This document shows positions 51,027 to 60,442 of a DNA stretch of 64,000 bases, one piece after another (positions within the stretch are counted from its first letter, which is position 1; each line of letters begins with the position of its first letter). Origin of the DNA: Guptibacillus hwajinpoensis (lineage in GTDB: Bacteria; Bacillota; Bacilli; Bacillales; Guptibacillaceae); contig NZ_SWFM01000001.1 in NCBI RefSeq assembly GCF_005144865.1, positions 62,001-126,000 on the forward strand. Direction: 5' to 3'. The notes below the pieces were generated by a model. The model did not search any database. It saw only the letters and a list, made by a program, of their open reading frames with translations, and had not been told where the DNA came from. The position numbers were made by a program, and so were the translations under genes.

Positions 51027-53063
51027 TCAGTGTTGGTGACCGTGATGATGTCCTTTATGATGTTTTTTCCCTTTTTTCTGTTTTGATAAATCCATCTTAT
51101 ACGTTGCGAATCCATTTTCCGTCTCTTTAACGAAATCAATTGTTTTAATATCTTTCGCATAAGATTGCCCTTGAAGTGATGATTCAAATGTAACATTCAG
51201 CTTCTTTTTATTGATTGTATCAAATGACCAGTTTTGATCAGCTGTTGGATTGATCGTTTGTTCTTCGAGAATGTAATCAATGAGAATCTGTCTATTTTCG
51301 TCAGGTGAATCAATGACAATATTTGAGCCATCCAGATGTGGGAAATGACCGCCTCCAGTTGCTCTGTAGTTGTTTGTAGCAACAATAAAGGACATGTCAT
51401 TCGTCACTTTTTTACCGTTGTACTTCAACTCTTTAATTCGGTTTGCATCAGCATTGACTTCATTCCCGCTCAAATCATATTTAGCCGGCTCAGTAACATC
51501 AATTTTGTAAGTGACACCATCAATCACATCGTAGTTAAACGAAGGGAAATTAGGATTAATTAGTGGTTGTTCTTCCTTGTTTTTCTTGTTGATTTGATTA
51601 AATTGACCTGCTGACATTTCTAGCCAATCTTTCACTTGTTCACCTGTTAGAAGTACTGCTTTAAGCGTATTTGGATAAACATAAAGATCTGCTACGTTTT
51701 TAATGGCAAGATCACCAGCTGGAATGTCTGTATAGTAAGATGCCCCACCACGGCCACCTGCTTTAAACGGTGCGCCTGCTGATAGAACAGGGATGCCTTC
51801 ATACTCCGTCCCTTGTATATTGTTTTCGACATACCACTTCTGTGCATTTGTCACGATTTGAATAGAAGGATCGTCGTTTACAAGCGCAAAATAGCTGTTA
51901 ATCGGTGCAGTTGTTTTGCCTACAGCAGTTCTTACGTAATTAATAGTACCTTCATGTTCTTCTTTAACCGCATTCACTATATCCATGTCGGCTTCAACAA
52001 GAGGTTTTTTCGTTGCTTTATCGTATATAGGTCTCGCTTCTGACTGAGAATTGCTTACCGTCCAGTTGCCATTCTCTTCTGTTAAGGTGAGATCAATAAC
52101 GCCTAGATGGTCACCCCAATAACCAGGTTCAACAGAAGGAACGCCATTGATCGTTCCTTTGTTGTTGTCTACGCCATTAATACCCTCAAAACTACTATCG
52201 CCAGGGAATACTTTATGAGCATGTCCGAACAAAATCGCATCAATTCCATCAACATCGCTCAAGTAATAAACTGCATTTTCATCGTTCCCCTTAGGGGCTG
52301 CTTTTTCAAAACCTGAGTGAGGAATCGCAACAATAAGATCCGCTCCCTGTGCTTTCATTTCTGGAACATACTTATTAGCTGTCTCTACAATATCCTTCAC
52401 AATCACATGACCTTCAAGGTTTGCCTTATCCCATTGCATAACTTGTGGGGGAACAAATCCGATGACTCCTACCCTAAGTTCGTGCTTCGCTCCTGATTCG
52501 TCTGTAACAGTCTTATTGATGATTTTATATGGCGTAAAGTAATTCTCATCATTGGTTGGATCATTATCATGGTCATCTACATATACATATACATTCGCAT
52601 TGATGTATGGAAAATTTGCGCCAGCAAGACTGTTTTCAAGGAAATCAAGTCCAAAATTAAACTCATGATTTCCAATGTTTCCAGCATCGTAATTCAACAG
52701 ATTCATCGCTTTGTAAGCAGGATGTTTTTCGCCTTTTTGGAGAGGATTAATTTTTGCAACATAATCTCCCAGAGGATTCCCCTGTAGTAAGTCCCCATTA
52801 TCAAATAACAAACTATTATCTGCTTCGTTCCTTGCTTGATTAATAAGCGTTGCTGTTTTGGCTAGACCGAATTGATCCGTTAGCTGGTCTTTGTAGTAAT
52901 CGTAATTCACGATATTTGTGTGTAGGTCAGTCGTTTCCATAATTCGAAGGTTGACATCAGATCCGGCAGCTTCTGCTTGATCTGCATGTGCAATAAATGA
53001 CGTGGCTAATAAACTTAGTGTAATGGTTGCTGTAAGTGATTTCCTTTTCACGTTATGTAACAT
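51027..53063 (-). CDS. cpdB: secreted 2',3'-cyclic-nucleotide phosphodiesterase/3'-nucleotidase
   Basis: A 678-residue exported enzyme. Signal peptide 1-32 (basic VKRKS, hydrophobic LSLLATSFIA, AEA). The metallophosphatase domain has METTDLHTN, FDNGDLLQGNPLGD, IGNHEFNFGLDF and LFGHAHKVFPG; the 5'-nucleotidase C-terminal domain begins near residue 390 and has SAGAPFKAGGRGG and TNNYRATGGGHF. The C-terminus is a Lys/His-rich tail (KKGKKHHKGHHHGHQH) that may bind metal or the wall. It supplies phosphate and nucleosides from RNA breakdown products. Confidence 0.92.
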   Translation of the reverse strand: MLHNVKRKSLTATITLSLLATSFIAHADQAEAAGSDVNLRIMETTDLHTNIVNYDYYKDQLTDQFGLAKTATLINQARNEADNSLLFDNGDLLQGNPLGDYVAKINPLQKGEKHPAYKAMNLLNYDAGNIGNHEFNFGLDFLENSLAGANFPYINANVYVYVDDHDNDPTNDENYFTPYKIINKTVTDESGAKHELRVGVIGFVPPQVMQWDKANLEGHVIVKDIVETANKYVPEMKAQGADLIVAIPHSGFEKAAPKGNDENAVYYLSDVDGIDAILFGHAHKVFPGDSSFEGINGVDNNKGTINGVPSVEPGYWGDHLGVIDLTLTEENGNWTVSNSQSEARPIYDKATKKPLVEADMDIVNAVKEEHEGTINYVRTAVGKTTAPINSYFALVNDDPSIQIVTNAQKWYVENNIQGTEYEGIPVLSAGAPFKAGGRGGASYYTDIPAGDLAIKNVADLYVYPNTLKAVLLTGEQVKDWLEMSAGQFNQINKKNKEEQPLINPNFPSFNYDVIDGVTYKIDVTEPAKYDLSGNEVNADANRIKELKYNGKKVTNDMSFIVATNNYRATGGGHFPHLDGSNIVIDSPDENRQILIDYILEEQTINPTADQNWSFDTINKKKLNVTFESSLQGQSYAKDIKTIDFVKETENGFATYKMDLSKQKKGKKHHKGHHHGHQH

Positions 53064-53238
53064 AATATCCCCCTGTTAAATTCTAATAATATAGGCAAGC
53101 TTATATTATTCTAACTAAAAATTGTGAGGAATAAGTTGTTTTAATGTAAAATAATGATAAAAAATCCGGAAAATAGGTGTATATGAATAAAAATGAATTT
53201 TTTTTGAACAAAATTAGTCAAACTGGACTAGTGTTTAT

Positions 53239-53265
53239 ACAAGATACTCGCACGGGCATAAGCTA
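53239..53265 (+). promoter_or_regulatory. sigma-K-like promoter of the appendage-like gene
   Basis: AC at 53239-53240, 16 bases, then CATAAGCTA (53257-53265), an exact match to the -10 consensus CATANNNTA with the preferred AC spacing. It suggests late mother-cell expression during sporulation. Confidence 0.6.
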
Positions 53266-53297
53266 GGATTGTAACTACTTTACTAGGAGGAAATATA

Positions 53298-53747
53298 ATG
53301 GCTAACTGTAGTACCAATGCTTTTTGCTGTCCCGTTCCTTGTTCCACACCTGACTTTTTTGGGAATGCTAGTTCAACGTTAATTGGTGTAAAGAGATGCT
53401 TACCAATTCGAACTCAATGCCTTGCTGCGGCACCAACACCACCAGAAGAGGGAGATTTAGTATATATTGCCCCTGAAGATACACCACCTGATGCGCTTGC
53501 CAGTGGTATGGTATCAATTATTAACACAAGTTCTACAACTAATGACTGTGTCATGACTGTTACAATTACTGATGGTTCAGGAGTGGCTGCATACACGATT
53601 AATGCCCAATCTTCGTTCATGGCTGAAGTGACGGATTTGGAACAAATCTCAGTGTACTGTCAATCTGATAATGCTCCGATTGCGGCTCCTTATGATTACT
53701 GTACAGCAACAGTAGAAATGGATCTTCAATATAAAGCTGGTCTATAA
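53298..53747 (+). CDS. Cys-rich protein resembling S-Ena endospore appendage subunit (DUF3992-like)
   Basis: A 149-residue protein without signal peptide. The N-terminus MANCSTNAFCCPVPCS places Cys4, Cys10, Cys11 and Cys15 much like the N-terminal connector of S-type endospore appendage (Ena1) subunits, whose Cys pair cross-links stacked subunits. The rest is beta-rich and Thr/Ser-rich (VMTVTITDGSGVAAYTINAQSSF, LEQISVYC, DYCTATVEMDLQYK), as in a jellyroll. A strong AGGAGG site and a sigma-K-like promoter precede it. Identity is inferred from remembered family features; a spore-coat protein is the alternative. Confidence 0.6.
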   Translation: MANCSTNAFCCPVPCSTPDFFGNASSTLIGVKRCLPIRTQCLAAAPTPPEEGDLVYIAPEDTPPDALASGMVSIINTSSTTNDCVMTVTITDGSGVAAYTINAQSSFMAEVTDLEQISVYCQSDNAPIAAPYDYCTATVEMDLQYKAGL

Positions 53748-53761
53748 ATCATTTAAAACAT

Positions 53762-53813
53762 GAGTACTACTGGAGGTTCGAGCAAGGCCTATCCTAAGTA
53801 CTCTCTTTTTTTT
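53762..53813 (+). terminator. intrinsic terminator
   Basis: GAGTACT and AGTACTC close a larger hairpin with inner AGG/CCT pairing, then TCTTTTTTTT. Confidence 0.7.
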
Positions 53814-53879
53814 ATATAAGGTGCTAGCAAAATGTCAGCTTACCAAATATATGACTATAAATAATAGTCTCCTGCCTAC

Positions 53880-53906
53880 ACAAAATTTTCATTCTGGCAT
53901 TTTATA
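53880..53906 (+). promoter_or_regulatory. sigma-K-like promoter of the second Cys-rich gene
   Basis: AC at 53880-53881, 16 bases, then CATTTTATA (53898-53906), one mismatch from CATANNNTA. Confidence 0.45.
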
Positions 53907-53942
53907 TTACAAATGGTGTTTTTATAGGGATGTGTAAGTACA

Positions 53943-54407
53943 TTGGCAAAAAAAAGATCGTTACTGAGTGCAGGTGATTTACATTATATAAATGAGATGG
54001 ATGAGAGAGAGCCAGAGTATGGGTGTGGTAGTGGAGAGTTAATTCATGAGTGCATCACAGGAAAATTTAGAATTGATCCTAGAAAAAACCCATATGCTCC
54101 TATATGGGAGGTAGAAGGTTGTATAACACCAGTTTTCGCTACCCTGACAATTTATTATGAAAAAGGTAGTTGCGAAGAGATTGATGTACTAGTCAATTGT
54201 TGCGATGATACCAGCTTCTTTGTTCCATTAGGTAATACGAGAACACGTACGTATAGTGATTTGTGTAGAGTTGCAATTGAATTAAGGGATGTTATTCAAA
54301 CCAATAATGGATCAGTTCACGGGAAACCTCCTCAAATGAAAATAACTCAGTGTGTAGGGAAATATTGTCTAAATATCTATTATTATCTTAATAAAAAAAG
54401 CTGCTGA
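53943..54407 (+). CDS. second Cys-rich S-Ena/DUF3992-like protein
   Basis: A 154-residue protein from a TTG start. It contains ten cysteines (for example ELIHECITG, EGCITP, LVNCCDDTS, CVGKYC and a C-terminal Cys154), and the segment VPLGNTRTRTYSDLCRVAIELRD has the Gly-Asn-Thr-Arg turn typical of DUF3992/Ena-type proteins. No signal peptide. Gene order and promoter type match the preceding gene, so it may be a second, minor subunit. The stop codon lies in a terminator stem. Confidence 0.55.
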   Translation: MAKKRSLLSAGDLHYINEMDEREPEYGCGSGELIHECITGKFRIDPRKNPYAPIWEVEGCITPVFATLTIYYEKGSCEEIDVLVNCCDDTSFFVPLGNTRTRTYSDLCRVAIELRDVIQTNNGSVHGKPPQMKITQCVGKYCLNIYYYLNKKSC

Positions 54408-54430
54408 GCAGATATATTCAGTAGCTTTTT
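54393..54430. terminator. bidirectional terminator between convergent spore-surface genes
   Basis: AAAAGCTGCTGA and TCAGTAGCTTTT pair (one G-T) with flanking A and T runs. Confidence 0.85.
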
Positions 54431-55880
54431 AAGTGCAGCTGCAACAGGATTTACGTTTGCAACAAATGGTACAGATCGTCGTTAACACTGAATTACTCGT
54501 TGCAGTTTTTCCGCAGCTAAACATTACGTTTGCTTCATTCATGAGAAAACAATTGTGGATCGTCACTTTGGTGTTAAAAGTAATAATCTTTGTATCTCCA
54601 ACAGGAATTGGACCAAGAGGGAATCCTACTTCGGGATCGAACCCTGGTTGTGAAACGTTATTTATTGTTACAGAATTTGTTATAAACTCTGCCCCTAGAG
54701 GGAGATCATCTACAAAGAAAGGATTGTCTGCTTCTACAACTCCATTATTTGTAATTGTAATTGTATACGTTAGGATGTCCCCTTTGTAGGAAAATGTTTT
54801 GCTTACTTCTTTCTCCATATCTATTACAGGATCACCTAAATCGATCTGTACTCCTAATGCATTCGGCATGTAGAAGTCTCCAGTGGAGGCAAAACGAAAC
54901 AAAGCTGATGATTGGTTGTTTGGTAAATAATTGAAAGCGGAAACGTTTGTAATGTCCCAACCTTGCCTACCTGCAAGAACATTTGAACCCGGGGTACCTG
55001 GCGTTTGATTAAATGTGCCATATGATCCATTGGTATTGAGGTTTCCTGTAATATCGGCAATTTGTGATCCGAAGAAGTTCATTGCTGGGTTTCTAGGGCC
55101 TGATAAATTCGTAAGAGATGATCCATCTGGGCCAAAAAGAGCTTGATCTCCGTTAATTTCTGCATCACCTTCCTGTGCACTCAGTAACACTCTTGCATCT
55201 ATATCCCCAATTGGAGGAGTTGTAAATCCTGCAATGGGAATATCAATCGTATTATTTTGGTTAACAAGTCCGTCAGCCCCTACATATAAATTCATAGAGC
55301 GGTTTGGAAGTCTATTATTCGTATAAATAACTGCAAGGGTCCAACCGGCGTGGTTAACAGATGTGATGTCAAGAATAATAGCTGGAATACTACCTGCGCT
55401 ATACGTCCCACTTCCACCGGCCTGTACAATTGACGTGACATTAGCAGATCGCATATAGAACCCTGTAGTACCGACATTGAATTCATTTGCTGTAGTTGCA
55501 TCAGGTGTAACAGGCAAATTGGTTTCGGAAGGTGATGAGAACAGAATATCATCATTCAGAACAGCGATAATATTGTCATTCCCTGTTTGGTATAATCCTC
55601 CCCAGATTAGCTCAGCATATAGAATGGTACTATTTGCTGGGATCGATAAAAGTGCTTCAGATCCATTGTCTTGATAAACAAGCGTTGTTCCTGCCGAATT
55701 TGGTGGAACTGGAGGAGGATAGGCATCGACGGTTGAACTGCTATCAAGCGTAATAAAGGTTCCGGCTGTTCCTGCCGTTCCTGCCTGATTGGCAGAACCG
55801 TCTCCGCTTAAACCAAGCGTGTTTCCGGTAAATGTCATTGCGCCACATTCAGTTGCTGTATAACGATTGACAAATGCCAT
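54429..55880 (-). CDS. DUF11-domain protein with Cys-rich C-terminal tail, probable spore-surface protein
   Basis: A 483-residue protein, start at 55880 (AAAGGA nine bases upstream; ATG at 55886 also possible). It has no signal peptide, which fits deposition on the spore by the mother cell. Residues about 1-340 are Gly/Asn/Thr-rich and beta-like (MTFTGNTLGLSGDGS, YAELIWGGLY). A DUF11 module follows (about 350-455: VIDMEKEVSKTFSYKGDILTYTITITNNG split across strands, FVDDLPLGAEFITNSV). The end, CTICCKRKSCCSCT, holds six cysteines in 14 residues, a likely disulphide anchor. Confidence 0.75.
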   Translation of the reverse strand: MAFVNRYTATECGAMTFTGNTLGLSGDGSANQAGTAGTAGTFITLDSSSTVDAYPPPVPPNSAGTTLVYQDNGSEALLSIPANSTILYAELIWGGLYQTGNDNIIAVLNDDILFSSPSETNLPVTPDATTANEFNVGTTGFYMRSANVTSIVQAGGSGTYSAGSIPAIILDITSVNHAGWTLAVIYTNNRLPNRSMNLYVGADGLVNQNNTIDIPIAGFTTPPIGDIDARVLLSAQEGDAEINGDQALFGPDGSSLTNLSGPRNPAMNFFGSQIADITGNLNTNGSYGTFNQTPGTPGSNVLAGRQGWDITNVSAFNYLPNNQSSALFRFASTGDFYMPNALGVQIDLGDPVIDMEKEVSKTFSYKGDILTYTITITNNGVVEADNPFFVDDLPLGAEFITNSVTINNVSQPGFDPEVGFPLGPIPVGDTKIITFNTKVTIHNCFLMNEANVMFSCGKTATSNSVLTTICTICCKRKSCCSCT

Positions 55881-55925
55881 TCTCATATTTCCTTTCTAAC
55901 CTCTGGTTGATTTTCGTTCTCTAAT

Positions 55926-55934
55926 TACTATATG
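55926..55934 (-). promoter_or_regulatory. sigma-K-like -10 of the DUF11 gene
   Basis: On the minus strand CATATAGTA matches CATANNNTA exactly, 46 bases before the start; the -35 AC is not at optimal spacing. Confidence 0.4.
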
Positions 55935-56033
55935 TAAAGAGTGTGGACAACGCATCCATATGTGTCCAAATTCATTGGAATTGGGTTTAATAGATTGTTA
56001 TTTCTTCTTAAGTAAAGAAAAAAAATATCAATG

Positions 56034-56068
56034 AAAAAAGTGTATCTCTATCTGTAAGATACACTTTT
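56034..56068 (-). terminator. intrinsic terminator
   Basis: AAAAGTGTATCT and AGATACACTTTT form a 12-bp stem; a T-run follows on the minus strand. It overlaps the end of the small gene at 56067. Confidence 0.85.
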
Positions 56069-56447
56069 AATATCGCTCTGGAACGAATGTTAAGGACCCT
56101 CTTGGACCCACGACTAACTTTTTCCGAGATCTACTAGTGTCGTTTTCTTCATATACCACAAAAAGTTTCTCATTCTCTTCTACAATTTCCTTATAAGTTG
56201 CTGAAGGTACTAGTTCATTAAGGTCACTTGCATAGTATGTTTTTACAAGCTGCTTGTTTTGATCATACACATTTAATTGCAAAAGGAGGTCATTTTCCAT
56301 AACCGCATGCATGTAATTGTATCCAGATAGAACTGCTAGGTCATCCTGGTCCATTTGAAAAGGAAAATCTTTTCTATCAATGTCCTCTAACACCCCCGCC
56401 CCAATCCAAAATAATAGAAAGCAACCAATAAGTAATAATCCTCTCAT
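56067..56447 (-). CDS. hypothetical exported or anchored protein
   Basis: A 126-residue protein with an N-terminal hydrophobic segment (GLLLIGCFLLFWIGAGVL) and a polar remainder containing VLSGYNYMHAVMENDLLLQLNVYDQNKQLVK split by short loops, and a basic end. The ribosome site AAGGAG is 12 bases from the ATG, rather far. No family recognised. A terminator overlaps its stop. Confidence 0.55.
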   Translation of the reverse strand: MRGLLLIGCFLLFWIGAGVLEDIDRKDFPFQMDQDDLAVLSGYNYMHAVMENDLLLQLNVYDQNKQLVKTYYASDLNELVPSATYKEIVEENEKLFVVYEENDTSRSRKKLVVGPRGSLTFVPERY

Positions 56448-56540
56448 CTATCTTCATTTCTCCTTGTTGTAAAATGATGTGAAGTAGCTATAGTAGTTTA
56501 TTCAAGTAAGAGTTGAACGTGTTTGAGGTAAATAAAAGCA

Positions 56541-56574
56541 TAAAAAAAGACACACTCTTATTTTGAGTGTGCCT
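56541..56574 (-). terminator. intrinsic terminator of rlmN
   Basis: AGACACACTC and GAGTGTGCCT pair around TTATTTT; seven T follow on the minus strand. Confidence 0.88.
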
Positions 56575-56586
56575 TTAAATAACGAT

Positions 56587-57654
56587 TTATTTTCCTGTCT
56601 TTTCAAGCTTTTTCACTTGCTTACTGCGAAGCTGACCGCAGGCAGCATCAATATCAGTACCGTTCTCATGACGGATAACGCAGTTAATACCGTTTTTCTT
56701 GAGCGTATCATAGAACGCAAGAATCGATTCTTTTTCACTGCGCTGATAGGAGTGATCATCTACTGGATTGTATGGAATCAAGTTCACGTACGAAAGATGA
56801 CGCTTGTCTTTTAGAAGATTCGCAAGTTGTTTCGCTTCTTCCACGTGATCGTTGACGTCTCGTAACATAATATACTCAAACGTGATTCTGCGATTCGTTT
56901 TCTCCAAATAGTAATCAATCGCAGGCATTAACTTTCCTAACGGATAAGCTTTGTTGATCTTCATAATCTTTGTACGAAGCTCATCGTTTGGAGCGTGTAA
57001 CGAAATTGCAAGGTTCACTTGAAGATCTTCATTTGCAAAATCGTAGATCTGCTTAGCAAGTCCACTTGTAGAAACCGTAATGTGGCGTGCACCAATAGAA
57101 AGACCTTTTTGAGAATTAACGACGTGTAAGAAGTCCATCATATTATCATAGTTATCGAATGGTTCTCCAATTCCCATAATAACAATGTGGCTTACGCGTT
57201 CTTCGTTTGCCTTCTCATCAAGTGCGTGCTGTACGTTCATAATCTGCTCAACAATTTCACCGCTAGTCAAATCGCGGCTTTTCTTTAATAAGCCACTTGC
57301 GCAGAATGAGCATCCGATATTACAACCAACCTGTGTTGTTACACAAACAGATTGTCCGTAATGGAAGCGCATGAGAACCGTCTCAATAACGTTACCGTCC
57401 TGTAATTTGAACAAGAATTTAATCGTGCCATCGGAAGATTCCTGTTTGATTTCCGTTGTTAACGTCTGAATCGCGAAGTTATCTTCTAACAGTTTGATAC
57501 AATCTTTATTAACATTATTCATTTGAGAGAATTCTTTAACACGCTTCTTATAGAGCCAATCCCATACTTGAGAAGCACGGAATTTCTTATGACCACGTTC
57601 TAGCAACCATTCAGTTAGCTGATCAAACGTTAATCCGTATATTGATTCTTTCAT
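56587..57654 (-). CDS. rlmN: 23S rRNA (adenine2503-C2)/tRNA methyltransferase RlmN
   Basis: A radical-SAM enzyme of 355 residues with start at 57654 (AAAGAGGG upstream; an in-frame TTG at 57672 is less likely). The cluster motif is Cys111-NIG-Cys115-SF-Cys118; [28 protein letters not shown] and the C-terminal DIDAACGQL with Cys339 complete the RlmN set. It methylates A2503 of 23S rRNA and A37 of some tRNAs. Wording such as [19 protein letters not shown] and [14 protein letters not shown] looks nearer to Listeria/lactic-type RlmN than to B. subtilis YloN, so a second copy may exist. Confidence 0.92.
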   Translation of the reverse strand: MKESIYGLTFDQLTEWLLERGHKKFRASQVWDWLYKKRVKEFSQMNNVNKDCIKLLEDNFAIQTLTTEIKQESSDGTIKFLFKLQDGNVIETVLMRFHYGQSVCVTTQVGCNIGCSFCASGLLKKSRDLTSGEIVEQIMNVQHALDEKANEERVSHIVIMGIGEPFDNYDNMMDFLHVVNSQKGLSIGARHITVSTSGLAKQIYDFANEDLQVNLAISLHAPNDELRTKIMKINKAYPLGKLMPAIDYYLEKTNRRITFEYIMLRDVNDHVEEAKQLANLLKDKRHLSYVNLIPYNPVDDHSYQRSEKESILAFYDTLKKNGINCVIRHENGTDIDAACGQLRSKQVKKLEKTGK

Positions 57655-57830
57655 GTATAACCCTCTTTTCAATTCTTAGCCATTCATTCTAATACTACTA
57701 GAAGTATAACCAAGTCGCAACCTGTTAATCTAGATTGAGGGAAATTGGTATTACAAAAAATGAGATTATTTTTTGTGTTATTGCTCAATAATAGTTTTAT
57801 TTACGCTTCATTTTTGCTTTCCTTTACTCT

Positions 57831-58433
57831 TTAAAGTAACGGAATAAAGACAAGGATGAGTAGGTCAAATAGAATATGTGAAAGAAGCGGTACCCAGAAG
57901 TTCCTTCTTTTTTCATAAATCCACCCCCACACGATACCTCCTGCCAATGCTGCGACGATTAGTAATGGAGCACCAGAATATAGATGAGCAATAGCATAAA
58001 GCAGCGTGGCAAGTACAATAGTGTCGCCTATTTTGTACTTTTTGAATTGTTGTTGAATATAACCTCTCCAGAAGATTTCTTCACCAGGAATAACGATTAA
58101 TACCAGACTAATGAAATGCCAGGCCTTTGTTGGTTGAACAATGTTATAAAACTCTTCCATATCTTCAAACAAAGATGGGGTAGTCCATTGGATAATTTGA
58201 ATGCCAATGAAACTTAACACATAAAGGAAAACAGCACTTAACACGATATAATAGGTGTCCTTTAGTGTGATCTTCTTAAACACTAATGAACCTGTTGTGA
58301 TACTAATAAAAATGAGAATGCTTAGTGTTATTGTAAAAACAGGCCAGAATGTTTCGGGATAGTGAACAAAACTTATGAAAAGAAGAATATGAGCGAGCAA
58401 AAGAGAGCTTAGGAGTATGATTTTTTGATTCAC
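57831..58433 (-). CDS. CPBP family intramembrane glutamic endopeptidase
   Basis: A 200-residue membrane protein with about six segments from a GTG start (AGGATGATG upstream). CPBP (CAAX protease/bacteriocin-processing) motifs are present: GEEIFWRGYIQ (EExxxR), AIAHLYSG and LLSHILFD. Such proteins act in peptide maturation, bacteriocin self-immunity or stress; no bacteriocin gene is seen beside it. Confidence 0.88.
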   Translation of the reverse strand: MNQKIILLSSLLLAHILLFISFVHYPETFWPVFTITLSILIFISITTGSLVFKKITLKDTYYIVLSAVFLYVLSFIGIQIIQWTTPSLFEDMEEFYNIVQPTKAWHFISLVLIVIPGEEIFWRGYIQQQFKKYKIGDTIVLATLLYAIAHLYSGAPLLIVAALAGGIVWGWIYEKRRNFWVPLLSHILFDLLILVFIPLL

Positions 58434-58536
58434 TTTGTCATCATCCTATCTTGTTGCCTAGTATGTATACCCTGAATATACCCAATGAAAAGCTACGGTG
58501 AATAGTTTCAATAGGTTTTGATGTGCTGACTATATA

Positions 58537-58565
58537 GAAAAAGCTAACGAATAATTTCGTTAGCT
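58537..58565 (-). terminator. intrinsic terminator
   Basis: AGCTAACGAA and TTCGTTAGCT pair around TAAT; five T follow on the minus strand. It ends the 76-residue protein gene. Confidence 0.85.
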
Positions 58566-58575
58566 CTTTCCTTCA

Positions 58576-58806
58576 TTACTTACTTTGTGACTTGCATTTT
58601 TCCTGAATAACCGCCAGCGCACTTTCTTTATCAGGTTGGTCACTCACATGCCAACGGATTTTTCTACCGAATTCATCCGCTTTTGCATAAGCATAGATTT
58701 TGCCACCGTACTCCGCTACACTAATTTCCCAGTAGTACGTGACTTCAGCACCTGTTGGTTGTGTAACATCAACAGGGTAGAAAAAATAGTCAACTTTATT
58801 TAACAA
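58576..58806 (-). CDS. small hypothetical protein
   Basis: A 76-residue soluble protein from a TTG start with AGGGAG upstream. It has a compact beta-alpha look: VDYFFYPVDVTQPTGAEVTYYWEISVAEYGGKIYAYAKADE split over short strands, then a helix (DKESALAVIQEKCKSQ). No family recognised. A well-formed terminator supports it as a gene. Confidence 0.6.
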   Translation of the reverse strand: MLNKVDYFFYPVDVTQPTGAEVTYYWEISVAEYGGKIYAYAKADEFGRKIRWHVSDQPDKESALAVIQEKCKSQSK

Positions 58807-58911
58807 TCTAAGCAGCTCCCTTATTCTCTTCTTATAGCTATTTTAACAGAATTAAGACAATCTAGTTAACTAGATGATTCAAAGAAGGTTTTGAATAAAG
58901 AGCTATTTATT

Positions 58912-59169
58912 CTATCCTAAGTTCTCAATATCCCATGTACGTATTGAATAATATCCTTGATCGATTTTTTCTTTTTCAAGAGTTAGTGTTTGTTTCAATT
59001 CTTCAGGAAAATTGGTCATAGAACCATGATTCATTTCAATACCTTCATATCCACTATAAACAGGCACTGTAACGATTTGTTTATCAAGCGTATCGAAGCA
59101 ATGCAGACAAAGAAAACCTACGCTTCTCATCCGATAAGCAAACATAATGCGATAACGCTGTTCGTCCAT
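58912..59169 (-). CDS. small hypothetical protein
   Basis: An 85-residue protein starting at the ATG 59169, where GGGGAGAGG is five bases upstream; the frame extends to 59361 but that part lacks a site and overlaps the next gene's start. It contains MFAYRMRSVGFLCLHCFDTL with two cysteines, then VTVPVYSGYEGIEMNHGSM. No signal peptide; function unknown. Confidence 0.55.
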   Translation of the reverse strand: MDEQRYRIMFAYRMRSVGFLCLHCFDTLDKQIVTVPVYSGYEGIEMNHGSMTNFPEELKQTLTLEKEKIDQGYYSIRTWDIENLG

Positions 59170-59360
59170 ACTTACCTCTCCCCATCGTTTAATTACGATC
59201 CAGTATTGACGAACAAGAGTTCGTTTATACCTTAATGAATATGAATGATGGTTGAGCGGATTGTTTTCTATCTCAAGATCCTCCTGATAAAATTGAGTAT
59301 GGGTTTTTCTCCCACTCGAAACACACCTTAAAATTTTAAATATAGAAAGAAGATGAAACA

Positions 59361-60371
59361 ATGTCTGAACAACGTAAAAATCTTAATGACATTCCTTACT
59401 CCGTACTCGACTTGGCTCCAGTGACCGAATATGGTGCATATAAAGATGCTTTGAATCGGACAAGAGATCTAGCTCAGCATGTTGAAGCTCTTGGTTACAA
59501 TCGTTTCTGGCTTGCGGAGCACCATAACATGCCCTTTATCGCAAGCTCTGCAACCTCTGTTGTAATTGGTCATGTAGCTGCTGGAACGTCAACACTTCGT
59601 GTAGGGTCTGGAGGTATCATGCTTCCGAATCATGCTCCATTAGTGATTGCAGAACAGTTTGGGACACTGGAATCGCTCTTCCCTGGTCGAATTGATCTAG
59701 GTCTTGGACGTGCGCCCGGAACAGATCAACGTACTGCGTTTGCTTTACGAAGAGGTCAAGGATCAATGGGACAAGATTTTCCAGAGTTACTTGCTGAATT
59801 GCGTTCTTATTTCGATCCTTCTTTAAGTGGTGGTTCTTCTCCAGTTCGTGCTGTACCAGGTGAAGGTCTTGATATTCCTACATGGTTACTCGGTTCAAGC
59901 TTATATAGTGCACAGCTTGCAGGTGAACTCGGACTTCCTTACTCGTTTGCAAGTCACTTTTCACCGAAGAATACTATTCCCGCTCTTAGGACGTATCGTG
60001 AGCATTTCAAGCCATCCAAAGTGCTTGATAAGCCTTACGCTATGGTAGGGGTAAATGTCATAGTTGCTGATACAGATGAAGAAGCGAACTACCTTGCTAC
60101 AACGCTTCAGCAACAATTTCTTAACTTAATTCGCAACCATGAAGCACCGATGCAACCGCCTGTTGAAAAATTGAATGCGAGTGAGTATGAATTGGCTGCT
60201 TTAGATCAACAGCTTGCTACTTCTATCATAGGAAGTCCTGAAACGGTACAACGAAAATTACAGGAATTTCTTGATGAGACTCAAGCCGATGAAATGATGG
60301 TTATCTCTTCTATATATGATCATGATAAGCGTAAGCAATCTTATAAACTACTCTCTGATATAACAAAATAA
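59361..60371 (+). CDS. LLM class flavin-dependent oxidoreductase (luciferase-like)
   Basis: A 336-residue bacterial-luciferase-family protein. Features are [67 protein letters not shown] in pieces, [21 protein letters not shown] and a C-terminal [15 protein letters not shown]. Members use FMNH2 or F420-like cofactors for oxidation of organic compounds; the substrate is unknown. GAAAGAAG lies before the ATG. It ends at a shared terminator. Confidence 0.9.
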   Translation: MSEQRKNLNDIPYSVLDLAPVTEYGAYKDALNRTRDLAQHVEALGYNRFWLAEHHNMPFIASSATSVVIGHVAAGTSTLRVGSGGIMLPNHAPLVIAEQFGTLESLFPGRIDLGLGRAPGTDQRTAFALRRGQGSMGQDFPELLAELRSYFDPSLSGGSSPVRAVPGEGLDIPTWLLGSSLYSAQLAGELGLPYSFASHFSPKNTIPALRTYREHFKPSKVLDKPYAMVGVNVIVADTDEEANYLATTLQQQFLNLIRNHEAPMQPPVEKLNASEYELAALDQQLATSIIGSPETVQRKLQEFLDETQADEMMVISSIYDHDKRKQSYKLLSDITK

Positions 60372-60395
60372 CTATTTCAGCAGTTGCTAACCATT

Positions 60396-60440
60396 ATAAA
60401 AAACACCTGTCTCGGGTAAGCGAATGACAGGTGTTTATTT
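60396..60440. terminator. bidirectional intrinsic terminator
   Basis: AAACACCTGTC and GACAGGTGTTT form an 11-bp stem with A- and T-rich flanks between convergent genes. Confidence 0.88.
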
Positions 60441-60442
60441 GT

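Noticed and set aside
56587-57654. Cfr-type resistance methyltransferase
   Set aside because: Sequence motifs and C-terminal [11 protein letters not shown] match RlmN; no Cfr-specific features seen.
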